Origin: Streptomyces sp. GESEQ-4
GTDB lineage: Bacteria; Actinomycetota; Actinomycetes; Streptomycetales; Streptomycetaceae
Direction: 5' to 3'
NCBI RefSeq assembly: GCF_017948455.1
Contig: NZ_JAFFSU010000012.1
Location: 205,741 to 269,740 of the forward strand
Length of the DNA stretch: 64,000 nucleotides
Positions 1 to 10,354 of this stretch are shown here, piece after piece; position 1 is the first letter of the stretch; each line of letters begins with the position of its first letter. The notes below the pieces were generated by a model that saw only the letters and a program-made list of their open reading frames with translations, was not told the DNA's origin and ran no database searches. The position numbers were made by a program, and so were the translations under genes.

Positions 1-89
1 GCGAAAGCCAGGCGCGAGCACCCCTTCGGACCCTGTACACTTTTTCTCGGCCGGTCGGGGAGGTAACACTCGTCGAATCGCCGGTCATG

Positions 90-162
90 GTGGGTGTAGC
101 TCAGCTGGTAGAGCACCTGGTTGTGGTCCAGGATGCCGCGGGTTCGAGTCCCGTCACTCACC
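90..162 (+). tRNA. tRNA-His (anticodon GTG)
   Basis: A full cloverleaf can be folded. The acceptor arms 90-96 and 155-161 pair with one G-T. U8-A9 follow at 97-98, the anticodon stem-loop reads ctggttgtggtccag, and the T arm is 138-154. The anticodon is GTG, so the tRNA carries histidine. Base g89 can serve as the extra G-1 opposite discriminator c162, the identity feature of tRNA-His. CCA is not encoded. A TACACT-like -10 element lies near position 36. Confidence 0.97.
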
Positions 163-169
163 CTGAGTG

Positions 170-209
170 ATCAGCCGGTGACTTCGAGAAATCGAAGTCA
201 CCGGCTGAT
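170..209 (+). terminator. 18-bp perfect hairpin after tRNA-His
   Basis: An 18-bp perfect inverted repeat (170-187 with 192-209) around the loop gaaa starts eight bases after the tRNA. There is no T run, as is usual for high-GC actinomycete terminators. It probably ends the tRNA transcript and separates it from the acetyltransferase. Confidence 0.8.
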
Positions 210-228
210 TCCGTTTCCGGGGGTCCTG

Positions 229-720
229 TTGCACACCGAACCGATCCGCACCGCCCGCCTGGACCTGCTCCCCCTGCGCGTCGAGCACGCCACCGAGATG
301 GCCGCCGTACTCTCCGACCCGGCCCTGCACACCTACATCGGCGGCGCCCCGAGCACCCCCGAAGCCCTCCGCGCCCGCTACGAACGCCTCGTCGCCGGCT
401 CCCCCGACCCGGCCGTCTCCTGGTGCAACTGGGTCCTGCGCCACCGCACCGACTCCCGCCTCATGGGCACCGTCCAGGCCACGGTCACGGGACCGACCGC
501 GGAGGTCGCCTGGGTCGTGGGCACGCCGTGGCAAGGACGCGGTTATGCCTCCGAGGCGGCGCGGGGGCTCGTGACCTGGCTACGGGAGCGATCCCTGGCT
601 CTCACAGTGATCGCCCACATCCACCCGGCCCACCACGCCTCCGCCGCTGTGGCCAGGACCGCCGGCCTGTCTCCCACGGACGAGGAACACGACGGCGAGA
701 TGCGGTGGCGGCTCTCGTGA
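229..720 (+). CDS. GNAT family N-acetyltransferase
   Basis: A 163-residue cytoplasmic acetyl-CoA-dependent acetyltransferase of the RimJ/RimL-like GNAT type. The N-terminus (HTEPIRTARLDLLPL) is the usual first beta strand of this subgroup. The acetyl-CoA loop is seen as WQGRGYASEAARGL around residues 110-125. The substrate cannot be read from sequence. I chose the TTG start at 229 because ggggg lies just upstream and everything before it is tRNA and terminator; the CTG at 226 is an alternative. It stands alone between the tRNA terminator and the convergent cebR gene. Confidence 0.82.
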   Translation: MHTEPIRTARLDLLPLRVEHATEMAAVLSDPALHTYIGGAPSTPEALRARYERLVAGSPDPAVSWCNWVLRHRTDSRLMGTVQATVTGPTAEVAWVVGTPWQGRGYASEAARGLVTWLRERSLALTVIAHIHPAHHASAAVARTAGLSPTDEEHDGEMRWRLS

Positions 721-747
721 GTGGCTGTGACGAACCGGCGCCGCGCC

Positions 748-1803
748 TCACGACGACGTACGCGGCACCAGTTCCGTAGCCAGGACCAGCTGGCGGCGCT
801 CCAGGCCTCGGGAGGCCGGGGGGCGGCGGTCGGCTATCTCGGTGAGGAGGAGGTCGATCATGGTGCGGCCCATTTCCTGTATGGGCTGGCGGACGCTGGT
901 GAGGGGCGGGTCCATGTGGCGGGCGATGGCGGAGTCGTCGTAGCCGACGAGGGCGACGTCGTCGGGGATGCGGCGGCCGGCCTCGCGGAGGACCTGGCGG
1001 GCGCCGGCCGCGGTGACGTCGGAGGCGGCGAAGACGGCGTCGAGGTCGGGGCAGCGGTCGAGGAGCGCGGCCATCGCCCGGTGGCCGCCCTCCTCCGTGA
1101 AGTCGCCGGGTTCGATGAGGCGGTCGTCGGCCTCGTGGCCCGCGTCGCGCAGGGCGTCGCGGTAGCCGTCGACGCGGCGCTGGGCGCCGTAGACGTCCTG
1201 GCGGCCGGTGATGTGGGCGATCGTGCGGCGGCCGCCGGCGAGGAGGTGCTCGACGGCTGAGCGGGCGCCGCCGTAGTTGTCGGAGTCGACCGAGGTGAGC
1301 GTCTCGGCGGCCGACCTGGGGCCGCTGATGACCGCGGGTATCTCCAGTTGGGCGAGGAGGTCGGGGAGCGGGTCGTCCGCGTGGACCGAGACCAGCAGGA
1401 CGCCGTCGACGCGGTGGGCGGCGAGGTACTGGGCGAGGCGGGCGCGCTCCCGGTCGCTGCCGGCGAAGATCAGCAGCAACTGCATCTCGGTGTCGGAGAG
1501 TTCGGCGCCGACGCCCTTCAGGATGTCCGAGAAGTACGGCTCCGAGAAGAAGCGGGTCTCCGGCTCGGGGACGACCAGGGCGACGGCGTCCGTCCGGTTG
1601 GCGGCGAGGGCGCGGGCGGCCGTGTTCGGGACGTAGCCGAGCTCCGCGACCGCCGCCTCGACGGCCGCGCGGGTGGCGTCGCTGACCCGGGGCGAGCCGT
1701 TGATCACCCGGGAGACCGTGCCACGGCCGACTCCGGCGCGGGCGGCGACCTCTTCGAGGGTGGGCCGGCCACCGCTCCGGCCCCGCGCTCCATGGATTGC
1801 CAT
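748..1803 (-). CDS. cebR: LacI-family repressor CebR (cellooligosaccharide regulator)
   Basis: A 351-residue LacI/GalR repressor. The N-terminal helix-turn-helix and hinge (PTLEEVAARAGVGRGTVSRV near residues 14-33, then the NTAARALA hinge) precede a periplasmic-binding-protein-like sensor domain ending in the usual VRQP and dimer helices. CebR binds TGGGAGCGCTCCCA and releases it on cellobiose or cellotriose. That exact palindrome lies in the divergent intergenic region and a near copy sits at bglC. ATG 1803 begins directly at the DNA-binding domain; upstream codons are open but lack family similarity. Divergent position next to cebEFG-bglC supports the assignment strongly. Confidence 0.93.
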   Translation of the reverse strand: MAIHGARGRSGGRPTLEEVAARAGVGRGTVSRVINGSPRVSDATRAAVEAAVAELGYVPNTAARALAANRTDAVALVVPEPETRFFSEPYFSDILKGVGAELSDTEMQLLLIFAGSDRERARLAQYLAAHRVDGVLLVSVHADDPLPDLLAQLEIPAVISGPRSAAETLTSVDSDNYGGARSAVEHLLAGGRRTIAHITGRQDVYGAQRRVDGYRDALRDAGHEADDRLIEPGDFTEEGGHRAMAALLDRCPDLDAVFAASDVTAAGARQVLREAGRRIPDDVALVGYDDSAIARHMDPPLTSVRQPIQEMGRTMIDLLLTEIADRRPPASRGLERRQLVLATELVPRTSS

Positions 1804-1913
1804 GTGGCTCCGCCTTTCCGCCGTCACCGCGCCGGCCTGGAATCTAACAGCCCCGGCTGACATGGTGACCTTCCGAGCCGCCCCCCGACGGGTCGGGCCG
1901 TGCCGCCGAGGCT

Positions 1914-1934
1914 CAGTTAACGTCCCGATAACTG
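1914..1934. promoter_or_regulatory. Dyad CAGTTA-N9-TAACTG between cebR and cebE
   Basis: Perfect 6-bp arms 1914-1919 and 1929-1934 separated by 9 bases. The dyad lies upstream of the cebE -35 box and about 110 bp from the cebR start. It does not resemble the CebR palindrome. It may be a binding site for another regulator or part of the cebR promoter. Confidence 0.4.
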
Positions 1935-1959
1935 AACGCATATCTCCGCGCCCGCTCCC

Positions 1960-1988
1960 TTGACACCCCCGCTCGGACCGACGAGTCT
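1960..1988 (+). promoter_or_regulatory. Probable cebE promoter
   Basis: TTGACA at 1960-1965, a 17-base spacer and GAGTCT at 1983-1988 fit a housekeeping-type actinomycete promoter. The expected start point, about 1995, falls just before the CebR operator, so bound repressor would block it. Confidence 0.55.
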
Positions 1989-2000
1989 TCAACTCATCAC

Positions 2001-2020
2001 CTGTGGGAGCGCTCCCACAG
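2001..2020. promoter_or_regulatory. CebR operator upstream of cebE
   Basis: A perfect 20-bp palindrome, ctgtgggagcgctcccacag, whose 14-bp core (2004-2017) equals the published CebR box TGGGAGCGCTCCCA. It lies about 112 bp before the cebE start and directly downstream of the proposed promoter. Confidence 0.93.
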
Positions 2021-2132
2021 TACCTGACACATACACATCCCGCACGTTCCCCGCCCGAGCCGCAGCGAGAACCAACGGGCCCAACAGTGCAGTTGGCCGG
2101 GGGGTCGGCACGTCAGGCAACAGGAGGACGCA

Positions 2133-3455
2133 ATGCGCACGAGTACCCGCCGGTCCCGCAGACTGTCGGCCCTAGCGGTCGCCGCCGCGCTGACTACGGG
2201 CCTGCTGGCCGGCTGCGCCGAGGACTCGGACGGCTCCGGCTCCAACGAGGGCGGTGGCAACGCCGAGGGCAAGACCACCCTGACGGTCGGCACGTTCGGC
2301 ACCTTCGGCTACAAGCAGGCCGGTCTCTATGACGAGTACATGAAGCTCAACCCCGACATCAACATCAAGGAGAACGTCACCACCCGGACCGACGTCTACT
2401 GGCCCAAGGTCCTCACCCGACTGCAGGCCGGCTCGGGTACCGACGACATCCAGGCGATCGAGATCATGAACGTCACGGAGGCGGTGGAGACCCAGGCCGA
2501 CAAGTTCGTCGACCTCGGCAAGGAAGTCGACAAGTCCCAGTGGCTGGACTGGAAGAACGCCCAGGCCACCACCAAGGACGGCAAGCAGATCGGACTCGGC
2601 ACCGATGTCGGCCCGATGGCGATCTGCTACCGCAAGGACCTGTTCGAGAAGGCCGGCCTCGAGACCGACCGCACCAAGCTCGCCGAGCAGTGGAAGGGCG
2701 ACTGGAGCAAGTACGTCGATCTGGGCAAGGAGTACATGAAGAAGGCGCCCAGCGGCACCAAGTTCGTGGACTCCGCCTCCTCGGTCTACAACGCGGCCCT
2801 CGGCGGCGAGCCCGAGCGCTACTACGAGACCGACGGCACCGTCATCTGGGACAAGTCGCAGAGCGTCAAGAAGGCCTGGGACGTCGCCATGGAGGTGGCG
2901 ACCAGCGACATGTCGGCGAAGCTGAAGCAGTTCGACAAGCCGTGGGACCAGGGCTACGCGAACGGCACCTTCGCGACCGTGGCCTGCCCGGCCTGGATGA
3001 TCGGCTACATCCTGGAGAAGTCCGGCGACTCCGGCAAGGGCAAGTGGGACGTGGCGGCGGCGCCGACCGCGGCCAACTGGGGCGGCTCGTTCATCGGCGT
3101 ACCGACGGCGAGCAAGAACCAGAAGGAGGCCGTCGCGCTGGCGAAGTGGCTGACCGCGCCCGAGCAGCAGGCGAAGGTCTTCGCCAAGCAGGCCAGCTTC
3201 CCGTCGACCCCGTCGGCGTACTCGACCCTGAAGCCGGCGACGGACACCACGGCGTACTTCTCGAACGCGCCGCTCACGGAGATCTTCTCGGCCTCGGCGG
3301 AGACCATCCCGAGCCAGTACTTCGGCATCAAGGACCAGCCGATCAACACCGCGCTCACCGACGTCGGCATCCTCCAGGTAGAGCAGAAGGGCGCGTCGCC
3401 GGACGAGGGCTGGGACGCGGCGTCCGAGGAGATCAAGGACGTGCTCGGCCAGTGA
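2133..3455 (+). CDS. cebE: CebE, cellobiose/cellotriose-binding lipoprotein
   Basis: The 440-residue extracellular solute-binding lipoprotein of the CUT1 ABC importer for cellobiose and cellotriose. A twin-basic N-terminus, hydrophobic stretch and lipobox LLAGC (Cys28) direct lipid anchoring; a Ser/Gly/Asn-rich linker follows. The mature part shows the usual SBP family 1 pattern. ATG 2133 has an aggagg ribosome site seven bases upstream. It is the first gene of cebEFG and overlaps cebF by four bases. CebR should control it through the palindrome upstream. Confidence 0.93.
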   Translation: MRTSTRRSRRLSALAVAAALTTGLLAGCAEDSDGSGSNEGGGNAEGKTTLTVGTFGTFGYKQAGLYDEYMKLNPDINIKENVTTRTDVYWPKVLTRLQAGSGTDDIQAIEIMNVTEAVETQADKFVDLGKEVDKSQWLDWKNAQATTKDGKQIGLGTDVGPMAICYRKDLFEKAGLETDRTKLAEQWKGDWSKYVDLGKEYMKKAPSGTKFVDSASSVYNAALGGEPERYYETDGTVIWDKSQSVKKAWDVAMEVATSDMSAKLKQFDKPWDQGYANGTFATVACPAWMIGYILEKSGDSGKGKWDVAAAPTAANWGGSFIGVPTASKNQKEAVALAKWLTAPEQQAKVFAKQASFPSTPSAYSTLKPATDTTAYFSNAPLTEIFSASAETIPSQYFGIKDQPINTALTDVGILQVEQKGASPDEGWDAASEEIKDVLGQ

Positions 3456-4480
3456 CAAGCTCCAAGCAGGCTCTCGCGCACACCGCGTCGAGTGCCGAGG
3501 CCGCGCCCGGCGACAAGCCGGGCGCGGCCCGGGGCGCTCACGGTCGCGGTACGCCGCCCCCGGGCCCGGGTTCCTGGCGGAGCCGGCTGTACCGCTGGGA
3601 CATGAAGGCGTCGCCGTACGCGTTCATCGCCCCCTTCTTCATCGTGTTCGGGGCGTTCAGCCTCATCCCGCTGCTCTACACGGCCTGGTATTCGCTGCAC
3701 AACGTGCAGCTGTCCAGCCTGGACGACCAGAAGTGGGCGGGGCTGGACAACTACCAGAACCTGCTGTCCTCGGACTTCTTCTGGAACGCCCTGTGGAACA
3801 CCTTCACCATCGGCGTGATCTCGACCGTGCCGCAGCTGATGATGGCGATCGGCCTGGCGCACCTGCTCAACTACCGGCTGCGCGGCTCGACGATGTGGCG
3901 GGTCGTGATGCTCACCCCGTACGCCACCTCGGTGGCGGCGGCGACGCTGGTGTTCGTGCTGCTGTACTCCTGGGACGGCGGCGCGATCAACTGGATGCTC
4001 GGCGGCATCGGCATCGATCCGATCAACTGGCGTGAGTCGGACTGGGGTTCGCAGTTCGCCGTGTCGTCGATCGTGATCTGGCGGTGGACCGGCTACAACG
4101 CGCTGATCTACCTGGCCGCGATGCAGGCGATCCCGGCCGACCTGTACGAGTCGGCGTCGATCGACGGTGCGAACCGCTGGCAGCAGTTCATCCATGTGAC
4201 GATCCCGCAGCTGCGGCCGACGATCCTGTTCACGGTGGTCGTCTCCACGATCGGCGCGACCCAGCTCTTCGGTGAGCCCCTGCTGTTCGGCGGGGTCAGC
4301 GGCTCCAAGGGCGGCTCCGACCACCAGTACCAGACGCTCGGTCTGTACATGTACGACCAGGGCTGGATCATCGGCAACCTCGGCAAGGCGTCCGCGATCG
4401 CGTGGTCGATGTTCCTGATCCTCGTGATCATCGCCGTGATCAACCTGCTGATCACCCGACGTCTGAGGAAGTCCCAATGA
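3452..4480 (+). CDS. cebF: CebF, sugar ABC permease (MalF-like)
   Basis: A 342-residue inner-membrane permease of the cellooligosaccharide importer. About six membrane segments begin near residue 55 (YAFIAPFFIVFGAFSLIPLL). The cytoplasmic EAA loop that docks the ATPase is visible as YESASIDGANRWQQF. GTG 3452 overlaps the cebE stop as GTGA, which argues for translational coupling; it leaves an unusually long hydrophilic N-terminus of about 50 residues, so the internal ATG at 3601 is possible. No ATPase is encoded nearby; in streptomycetes MsiK, encoded elsewhere, serves this importer. Confidence 0.9.
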   Translation: MTSSKQALAHTASSAEAAPGDKPGAARGAHGRGTPPPGPGSWRSRLYRWDMKASPYAFIAPFFIVFGAFSLIPLLYTAWYSLHNVQLSSLDDQKWAGLDNYQNLLSSDFFWNALWNTFTIGVISTVPQLMMAIGLAHLLNYRLRGSTMWRVVMLTPYATSVAAATLVFVLLYSWDGGAINWMLGGIGIDPINWRESDWGSQFAVSSIVIWRWTGYNALIYLAAMQAIPADLYESASIDGANRWQQFIHVTIPQLRPTILFTVVVSTIGATQLFGEPLLFGGVSGSKGGSDHQYQTLGLYMYDQGWIIGNLGKASAIAWSMFLILVIIAVINLLITRRLRKSQ

Positions 4481-5376
4481 CCACAAGTGAACTGACGCGA
4501 CCTCAGACGCCGGTGAAGAGCGCTGGGCGAAGGCGCTCCCGGATCATGGGCGCGGGCAAGCAGCTGCACGCGGGCCCGGTCACCTACATCGTCCTGACCG
4601 TCTTCGCGCTGGTCTCGCTGGCCCCGCTGGTGTGGACCGCGATCGCCGCCTCGCGTACCGACCGGCGGCTCGCGGAGACCCCGCCGCCGCTGTGGTTCGG
4701 CGGGAACCTGTTCAAGAACATGGAGACGGCGTGGGAGGAGGCGGGTCTCGGCACGGCGATGTTCAACACAACCCTCGTCGCGGGCACGATCACCGTCTCC
4801 ACGGTGCTGTTCTCCACGCTCGCCGGGTTCGCCTTCGCCAAACTGCGGTTCAAGTTCTCCGGTGTGCTGCTGCTGCTGACCATCGGCACCATGATGATTC
4901 CGCCGCAACTGGCGGTCGTACCCCTGTACTTGTGGATGGCGGACCTCGGCTGGTCGAACCAGCTGCAGACGGTCATCCTGCCCACCCTGGTCACCGCGTT
5001 CGGCACGTTCTTCATGCGGCAGTACCTGGTGCAGGCGCTGCCGAGCGAGCTGATCGAGGCGGCGCGGGTGGACGGGGCGAGCAGCCTGCGGGTGGTGTGG
5101 CACGTGGTCTTCCCGGCGGCGCGGCCCGCGATGGCCGTACTCGGGCTGCTGACCTTCGTGTTCGCCTGGAACGACTTCCTGTGGCCGATCATCGCGCTCA
5201 ACCAGGAGAACCCGACCGTGCAGGTCGCCCTCAACTCCCTCGGTACCGGCTATGTTCCCGACCAGGCAGTGATCATGGCGGGCGCGTTGATCGGCACGCT
5301 GCCGTTGCTGATCGCGTTCCTGCTGTTCGGTAAGCAGATTGTGGGCGGCATCATGCAGGGCGCGATCAAGGGGTAA
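4477..5376 (+). CDS. cebG: CebG, sugar ABC permease (MalG-like)
   Basis: The 299-residue second permease of the cellooligosaccharide importer. It has six predicted membrane spans and the EAA loop IEAARVDGASSLRVVWHVVF. ATG 4477 overlaps the cebF stop (ATGA), with gaggaag upstream as ribosome site. It closes the cebEFG unit; a GC-rich hairpin 75 bases later probably ends most transcripts, leaving bglC to its own operator. Confidence 0.92.
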   Translation: MTTSELTRPQTPVKSAGRRRSRIMGAGKQLHAGPVTYIVLTVFALVSLAPLVWTAIAASRTDRRLAETPPPLWFGGNLFKNMETAWEEAGLGTAMFNTTLVAGTITVSTVLFSTLAGFAFAKLRFKFSGVLLLLTIGTMMIPPQLAVVPLYLWMADLGWSNQLQTVILPTLVTAFGTFFMRQYLVQALPSELIEAARVDGASSLRVVWHVVFPAARPAMAVLGLLTFVFAWNDFLWPIIALNQENPTVQVALNSLGTGYVPDQAVIMAGALIGTLPLLIAFLLFGKQIVGGIMQGAIKG

Positions 5377-5429
5377 CCGAGCGCTCCGCTTGAAGTGCCG
5401 CGATGTGTTGTCGGTTCGGTGCCGCGCCG

Positions 5430-5472
5430 TCGTGGCTGGTCGCGCAGTTCCCCGCGCCCCTTCGGGGCGCGG
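5430..5472 (+). repeat. Interspersed intergenic repeat, copy 1, with terminator hairpin
   Basis: The sequence runs from tcgtggctggtcgcgcag into ccgcgcccc-ttc-ggggcgcgg (5452-5472). Nearly the same element recurs at 18174 and 54776. All three lie just after the end of a plus-strand gene and end in a strong hairpin. From memory similar elements are scattered through many Streptomyces genomes. Here it separates cebG from bglC. Confidence 0.75.
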
Positions 5473-5510
5473 TCCTTCCCCCCTTCCCCCTACTCCGGTC
5501 TTCACCGTCT

Positions 5511-5523
5511 TGGGAGCGCTTCC

Positions 5524-5524
<1 letters not shown>
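5511..5524. promoter_or_regulatory. CebR operator overlapping the bglC ribosome site and start
   Basis: TGGGAGCGCTTCCA matches the CebR box at 13 of 14 positions. Its GGGAG is also the only good Shine-Dalgarno sequence for bglC, and its last base is the A of the start codon. The operator therefore covers the translation start. Confidence 0.85.
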
Positions 5525-6951
<1,427 letters not shown>

Positions 6952-6960
6952 GCGGGGGGG

Positions 6961-6997
6961 CGGGGCGCGGCATGCGGTGGGGGCATGCCGCGCCCCG
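6961..6997. terminator. Bidirectional terminator between bglC and the GH42 gene
   Basis: A 15-bp perfect stem (6961-6975 with 6983-6997) with a 7-base loop lies between two convergent genes, 10 bases after the bglC stop and 17 before the GH42 stop. Confidence 0.85.
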
Positions 6998-7013
6998 GTC
7001 TGTTCTGTGCCTT

Positions 7014-9020
7014 TTAGTGGGGCTGCCGTACCACCGCGATCTCTCCCGGGGGCACCTCGACCGTGCCCGACGTGACCGGCTTCCCCGTGAGGAGTTCGGT
7101 GGCGTCGGATGCGACCTGGACCTCGGCTCCCTTCCCTCCGTGGTCGATCAGGAAGAGGTAGTCGGCGTCCGTGCCGCGTCGCAGCACCGCCTCGATGCCC
7201 TCGGGGACGGCGTCCAGCACCGGCCGTACGCCCGCCTCGGTGCGGATGCGGTGCAGGAGGGCGGCGAGGGTGTCGGGGTCGGGGCGGGTGGAGACGTACC
7301 AGGTCGTGCCCGCCCCATGGGAGTTGCGGGTCACCGCCGGGAGTCCGGCCAGGGGGCCGTCCGTGTACGACTCCACCGCCTCGGCGCCTTCCAGGCGGAC
7401 GCGCTCCGACCACAGGGTCGCGGTCGCGTCGCCGCCGAGGGCGACCTTCTCGCCCGGCAGCAGGGGGAAGAGTTCGTCGGTGCGGATGCCCAGGGCCTCG
7501 CGGAAGGCGCCGGGGTAACCGCCCAGCCGTACATGGCAGTTCTCGTCGACCATCCCGCTGTGGAAGCCGACGGCCAGCGTGCCGCCGCGTTCGGCGAAGC
7601 CGGTGAGGTTGGCGGTGCCCGCGTCGTCGATCAGGTAGAGGCTGGGGGCGAGGACCAGGCGGTACGACGACAGGTCCGCGTCCGGGCGTACGAAGTCCAC
7701 GGCGATGCCCGACCGCCACAGGGGCTCATACCAGGAGCGGACGAGGTCGAGGTATCGGACCATCTCGCTGGGCTGGGAGGGGAGTTCGAGGGCCCAGCGG
7801 GCGTCCCAGTCCCAGACGACGGCCACTTCAGCCGTGCCCGTGCTGCCGCGTACCTCCGCCAGGGCCTTGAGGTCGGCGCCGAGCCGGACGACGTCACGCC
7901 AGATCTGGCTGTCCGTGCCCGCGTGCGGCAGCATCGCCGAGTGCCACTGCTCGGCGCCCGCCTTGGCGGCCCGCCACTGGAAGTAGGCGATGCCGTCCGC
8001 GCCGTGGGCGACATGGGCGAGGGCGTTGCGGCGCAACTCGCCCGCGTTCTTGGCCCGGTTGACCGGCTGCCAGTTCACCGCGCCCGTCGAGTGCTCCATC
8101 AGCAGCCAGGGGCCGCCCGCGAGGGAGCGCATCAGGTCGCCGCTGAGGGCGATGTCGATCTCCGACTCGGGGTCGGTGGAGCCGAGGTAGTGGTCGTTCG
8201 AGACGACGTCCAGTTCCGGGGCCCAGCGCCAGTAGTCCAGGGCGTCGAAGTTGTACATCACCATGAAGTTGGTGGTGGCGGGCAGAGCCGGGGCCGCCTC
8301 GCGCAGGACGTCCCGTTCCGCCTTGTACAGCGACAGCAGTGCGTCGCTGCAGAAGCGGCGCCAGTCCAGCTGGTGGGTCGGGTTGGGGACGGCGCCCGTC
8401 GGGCGGGGCGGGATGATCTCGTCCCAGTCGTAGTACCACTGGCTCCAGAAGGTGGTGCCCCAGGCGTGGTTGAGGGCAGCCAGGTCGTCGTACTTCGCCC
8501 TCAGCCATACGCGGAACGCCGCCGCGCTCTCGTCGCAGTAGCACTCCGCGTTGTGGCAGCCGTACTCGTTGTGGACGTGCCACATCACCACGGCCGGATG
8601 GTCGGCGTACCGCTCGCCGAGCGCGCCCGCGATCCGCAGGGCGGCCTCGCGGTAGGCGGGGCTCGACGGGCAGAACGTCTGGCGACTGCCGTACGACAGC
8701 CTGCGCCCGTCCTTGTCGACGGGCAGCGCCTGAGGGTGCTTGCGGAAGAACCACGCCGGGGGTGCGGCCGTCGGGGTCGCCAGGTCGGCGGCGATGCCGT
8801 TCTCGTGGAGCAGGTCGAGGATCTTGTCCATGCGGGAGAAGTCGTACGCGCCCTCGGACGGCTCGAGCAGCGCCCAGGAGAAGATGCCGACGCTGACCAT
8901 GGTCACGCCGGCCTCGCGCATCAGGCGTACGTCCTCGGCCCAGACCTCCTCGGGCCACTGCTCGGGGTTGTAGTCGCCGCCGTAAGCGATGCCCGGAAGG
9001 TTCAGTGCGCGCTTGCTCAT
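7014..9020 (-). CDS. GH42 beta-galactosidase
   Basis: A 668-residue cytoplasmic beta-galactosidase of family GH42. The TIM barrel begins with GIAYGGDYNPEQWP. The acid/base is Glu152 in HVHNEYGCHNAECYC, next to a cysteine cluster (Cys117, 155, 160, 162) that in GH42 enzymes binds zinc. The likely nucleophile is Glu309 in LLMEHSTG. A trimerisation-like domain and a beta domain follow. ATG 9020 overlaps the stop of the GH36 gene (ATGA). It is the last gene of the five-gene galactoside operon. Confidence 0.92.
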   Translation of the reverse strand: MSKRALNLPGIAYGGDYNPEQWPEEVWAEDVRLMREAGVTMVSVGIFSWALLEPSEGAYDFSRMDKILDLLHENGIAADLATPTAAPPAWFFRKHPQALPVDKDGRRLSYGSRQTFCPSSPAYREAALRIAGALGERYADHPAVVMWHVHNEYGCHNAECYCDESAAAFRVWLRAKYDDLAALNHAWGTTFWSQWYYDWDEIIPPRPTGAVPNPTHQLDWRRFCSDALLSLYKAERDVLREAAPALPATTNFMVMYNFDALDYWRWAPELDVVSNDHYLGSTDPESEIDIALSGDLMRSLAGGPWLLMEHSTGAVNWQPVNRAKNAGELRRNALAHVAHGADGIAYFQWRAAKAGAEQWHSAMLPHAGTDSQIWRDVVRLGADLKALAEVRGSTGTAEVAVVWDWDARWALELPSQPSEMVRYLDLVRSWYEPLWRSGIAVDFVRPDADLSSYRLVLAPSLYLIDDAGTANLTGFAERGGTLAVGFHSGMVDENCHVRLGGYPGAFREALGIRTDELFPLLPGEKVALGGDATATLWSERVRLEGAEAVESYTDGPLAGLPAVTRNSHGAGTTWYVSTRPDPDTLAALLHRIRTEAGVRPVLDAVPEGIEAVLRRGTDADYLFLIDHGGKGAEVQVASDATELLTGKPVTSGTVEVPPGEIAVVRQPH

Positions 9021-10330
9021 CGGGCAACTCCGCTCAGGAGACGGCGTGTTGTGGTCACGCCCCACTCGTCGAGCGACAGCAGCCGGTCGCTGGACGCCAT
9101 CAGGCCGCCCGTCGCCTCCACGTGCACCGCCCAGCGTTCGCGGGTCTCGACCGCCGGACGGGCCATCAGGCAGTCGGGGTCGTTGATCCAGAGGCGGCCG
9201 TGCTGCCACTGCCGTCCGACGCCGGTGAACTCGGCGGCGTCCTGGCCGGGCTGGCTGTAGTCGTCCGCCTTGGGGCGACGGTACGGCGCGGTGTCCGCGC
9301 TGACCCGCATCGCGTCGAACAGGCCGATGGACGGAAGGGTCGGGGCGCCGCAGCCCAGCAGGTAGGCGTCGTCGCCGATCGCCTCGCGGATGAGGGTGAT
9401 GCCCTCGCGGTACGCGGTGAGCGGGTCCGCGCCGGAGTGCCGTACGCCGTCCAGGGCGCCCGCGTAGAGGAAGTCGACCTTGAAGTAGTCGTAGCCCTCG
9501 GCGCGGAGGGTGGTGAACACTTCGACCAGGTAGGCCGCCGCCTGAGGGTGGGTGGTGTCCAGGGCGTACAGGTCGTGGCCCCAGTTGACGCCGGCGTGCA
9601 GGGGCGTGCCGTCCGCGTCGCGCACCAGCCAGTCGGGCTGTGTGGCGGCCAGTTCGCTGCTCGGGTCCACCAGGAACGGTGCCGTCCAGATGCCGGCCCG
9701 GCGGCCCCGGGCGCGGATCGCGTCGGCGATGCCCGCGCGGGAGCGGAAGCGGCCGGAGAGGGTGAGCCAGTCGCCCAGCTTGCTCTGGTAGCCGTCGTCG
9801 ATCTGGACGACGTCGATGGGCAGGTCGAGGGTGTCCATCGCACGGAGGTTCTCGTGGATGTCGTCCTCGGTGACGTCGGTGAAGTACTCGTACCAGGAGC
9901 ACCAGACGGTCGGCGCCGGGCGGGGGGCCGGTATGCCCAGGCCCTCGGCCCAGTCCGCCAGCACCGACTGGATGTCCGTCCCGGTCAGCAGCTTCACCGG
10001 CCCGTCGGCGCTGATCTCCGCCCGGTCGCCCTGGACGGTCAGCCGGATGGACGGGACCGAGTGCCGCGGGTCCGGCGCCGCCCACAGCCGGACCGGTGAG
10101 CCGTCACCCGGGTCGAGCGCCAGCAGGCCCTCCCCCTGGAAGGTCCCGGCGGGGACGGTGACGCTGGGGCGGTAGCAGACCGTCGCCCAGTTGTCGTTGG
10201 TCGGGCGGTGGGGGGTGTCGCCGAGGGCGTAGGCGCCGCTGGGGCTCCAGGACTGCCAGCCCTCCTCGTGGACGCGGGCGGTGCTCGGGTCCACGGGGAC
10301 GGTGGCGACCGGGGTGAAGGGGTTGTGCAC
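9017..10330 (-). CDS. GH36-type alpha-galactosidase
   Basis: A 437-residue glycoside hydrolase of clan D (GH36 or close GH27/31 relative) without signal peptide. The catalytic strand motif is KVDFLYAG with nucleophile Asp286; the acid/base is Asp346 in MRVSADTAPY, and WCSWYEYF and QIDDGYQ are the usual substrate-pocket motifs. It is shorter than classic GH36 enzymes of about 700 residues because the N-terminal beta-sandwich is reduced. ATG 10330 lies 24 bases after the permease stop. Pairing with a GH42 enzyme suggests a mixed alpha/beta-galactoside diet. Confidence 0.87.
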   Translation of the reverse strand: MHNPFTPVATVPVDPSTARVHEEGWQSWSPSGAYALGDTPHRPTNDNWATVCYRPSVTVPAGTFQGEGLLALDPGDGSPVRLWAAPDPRHSVPSIRLTVQGDRAEISADGPVKLLTGTDIQSVLADWAEGLGIPAPRPAPTVWCSWYEYFTDVTEDDIHENLRAMDTLDLPIDVVQIDDGYQSKLGDWLTLSGRFRSRAGIADAIRARGRRAGIWTAPFLVDPSSELAATQPDWLVRDADGTPLHAGVNWGHDLYALDTTHPQAAAYLVEVFTTLRAEGYDYFKVDFLYAGALDGVRHSGADPLTAYREGITLIREAIGDDAYLLGCGAPTLPSIGLFDAMRVSADTAPYRRPKADDYSQPGQDAAEFTGVGRQWQHGRLWINDPDCLMARPAVETRERWAVHVEATGGLMASSDRLLSLDEWGVTTTRRLLSGVAR

Positions 10331-10354
10331 GGGGTTCTCTTTCGGGAAAGGGGG

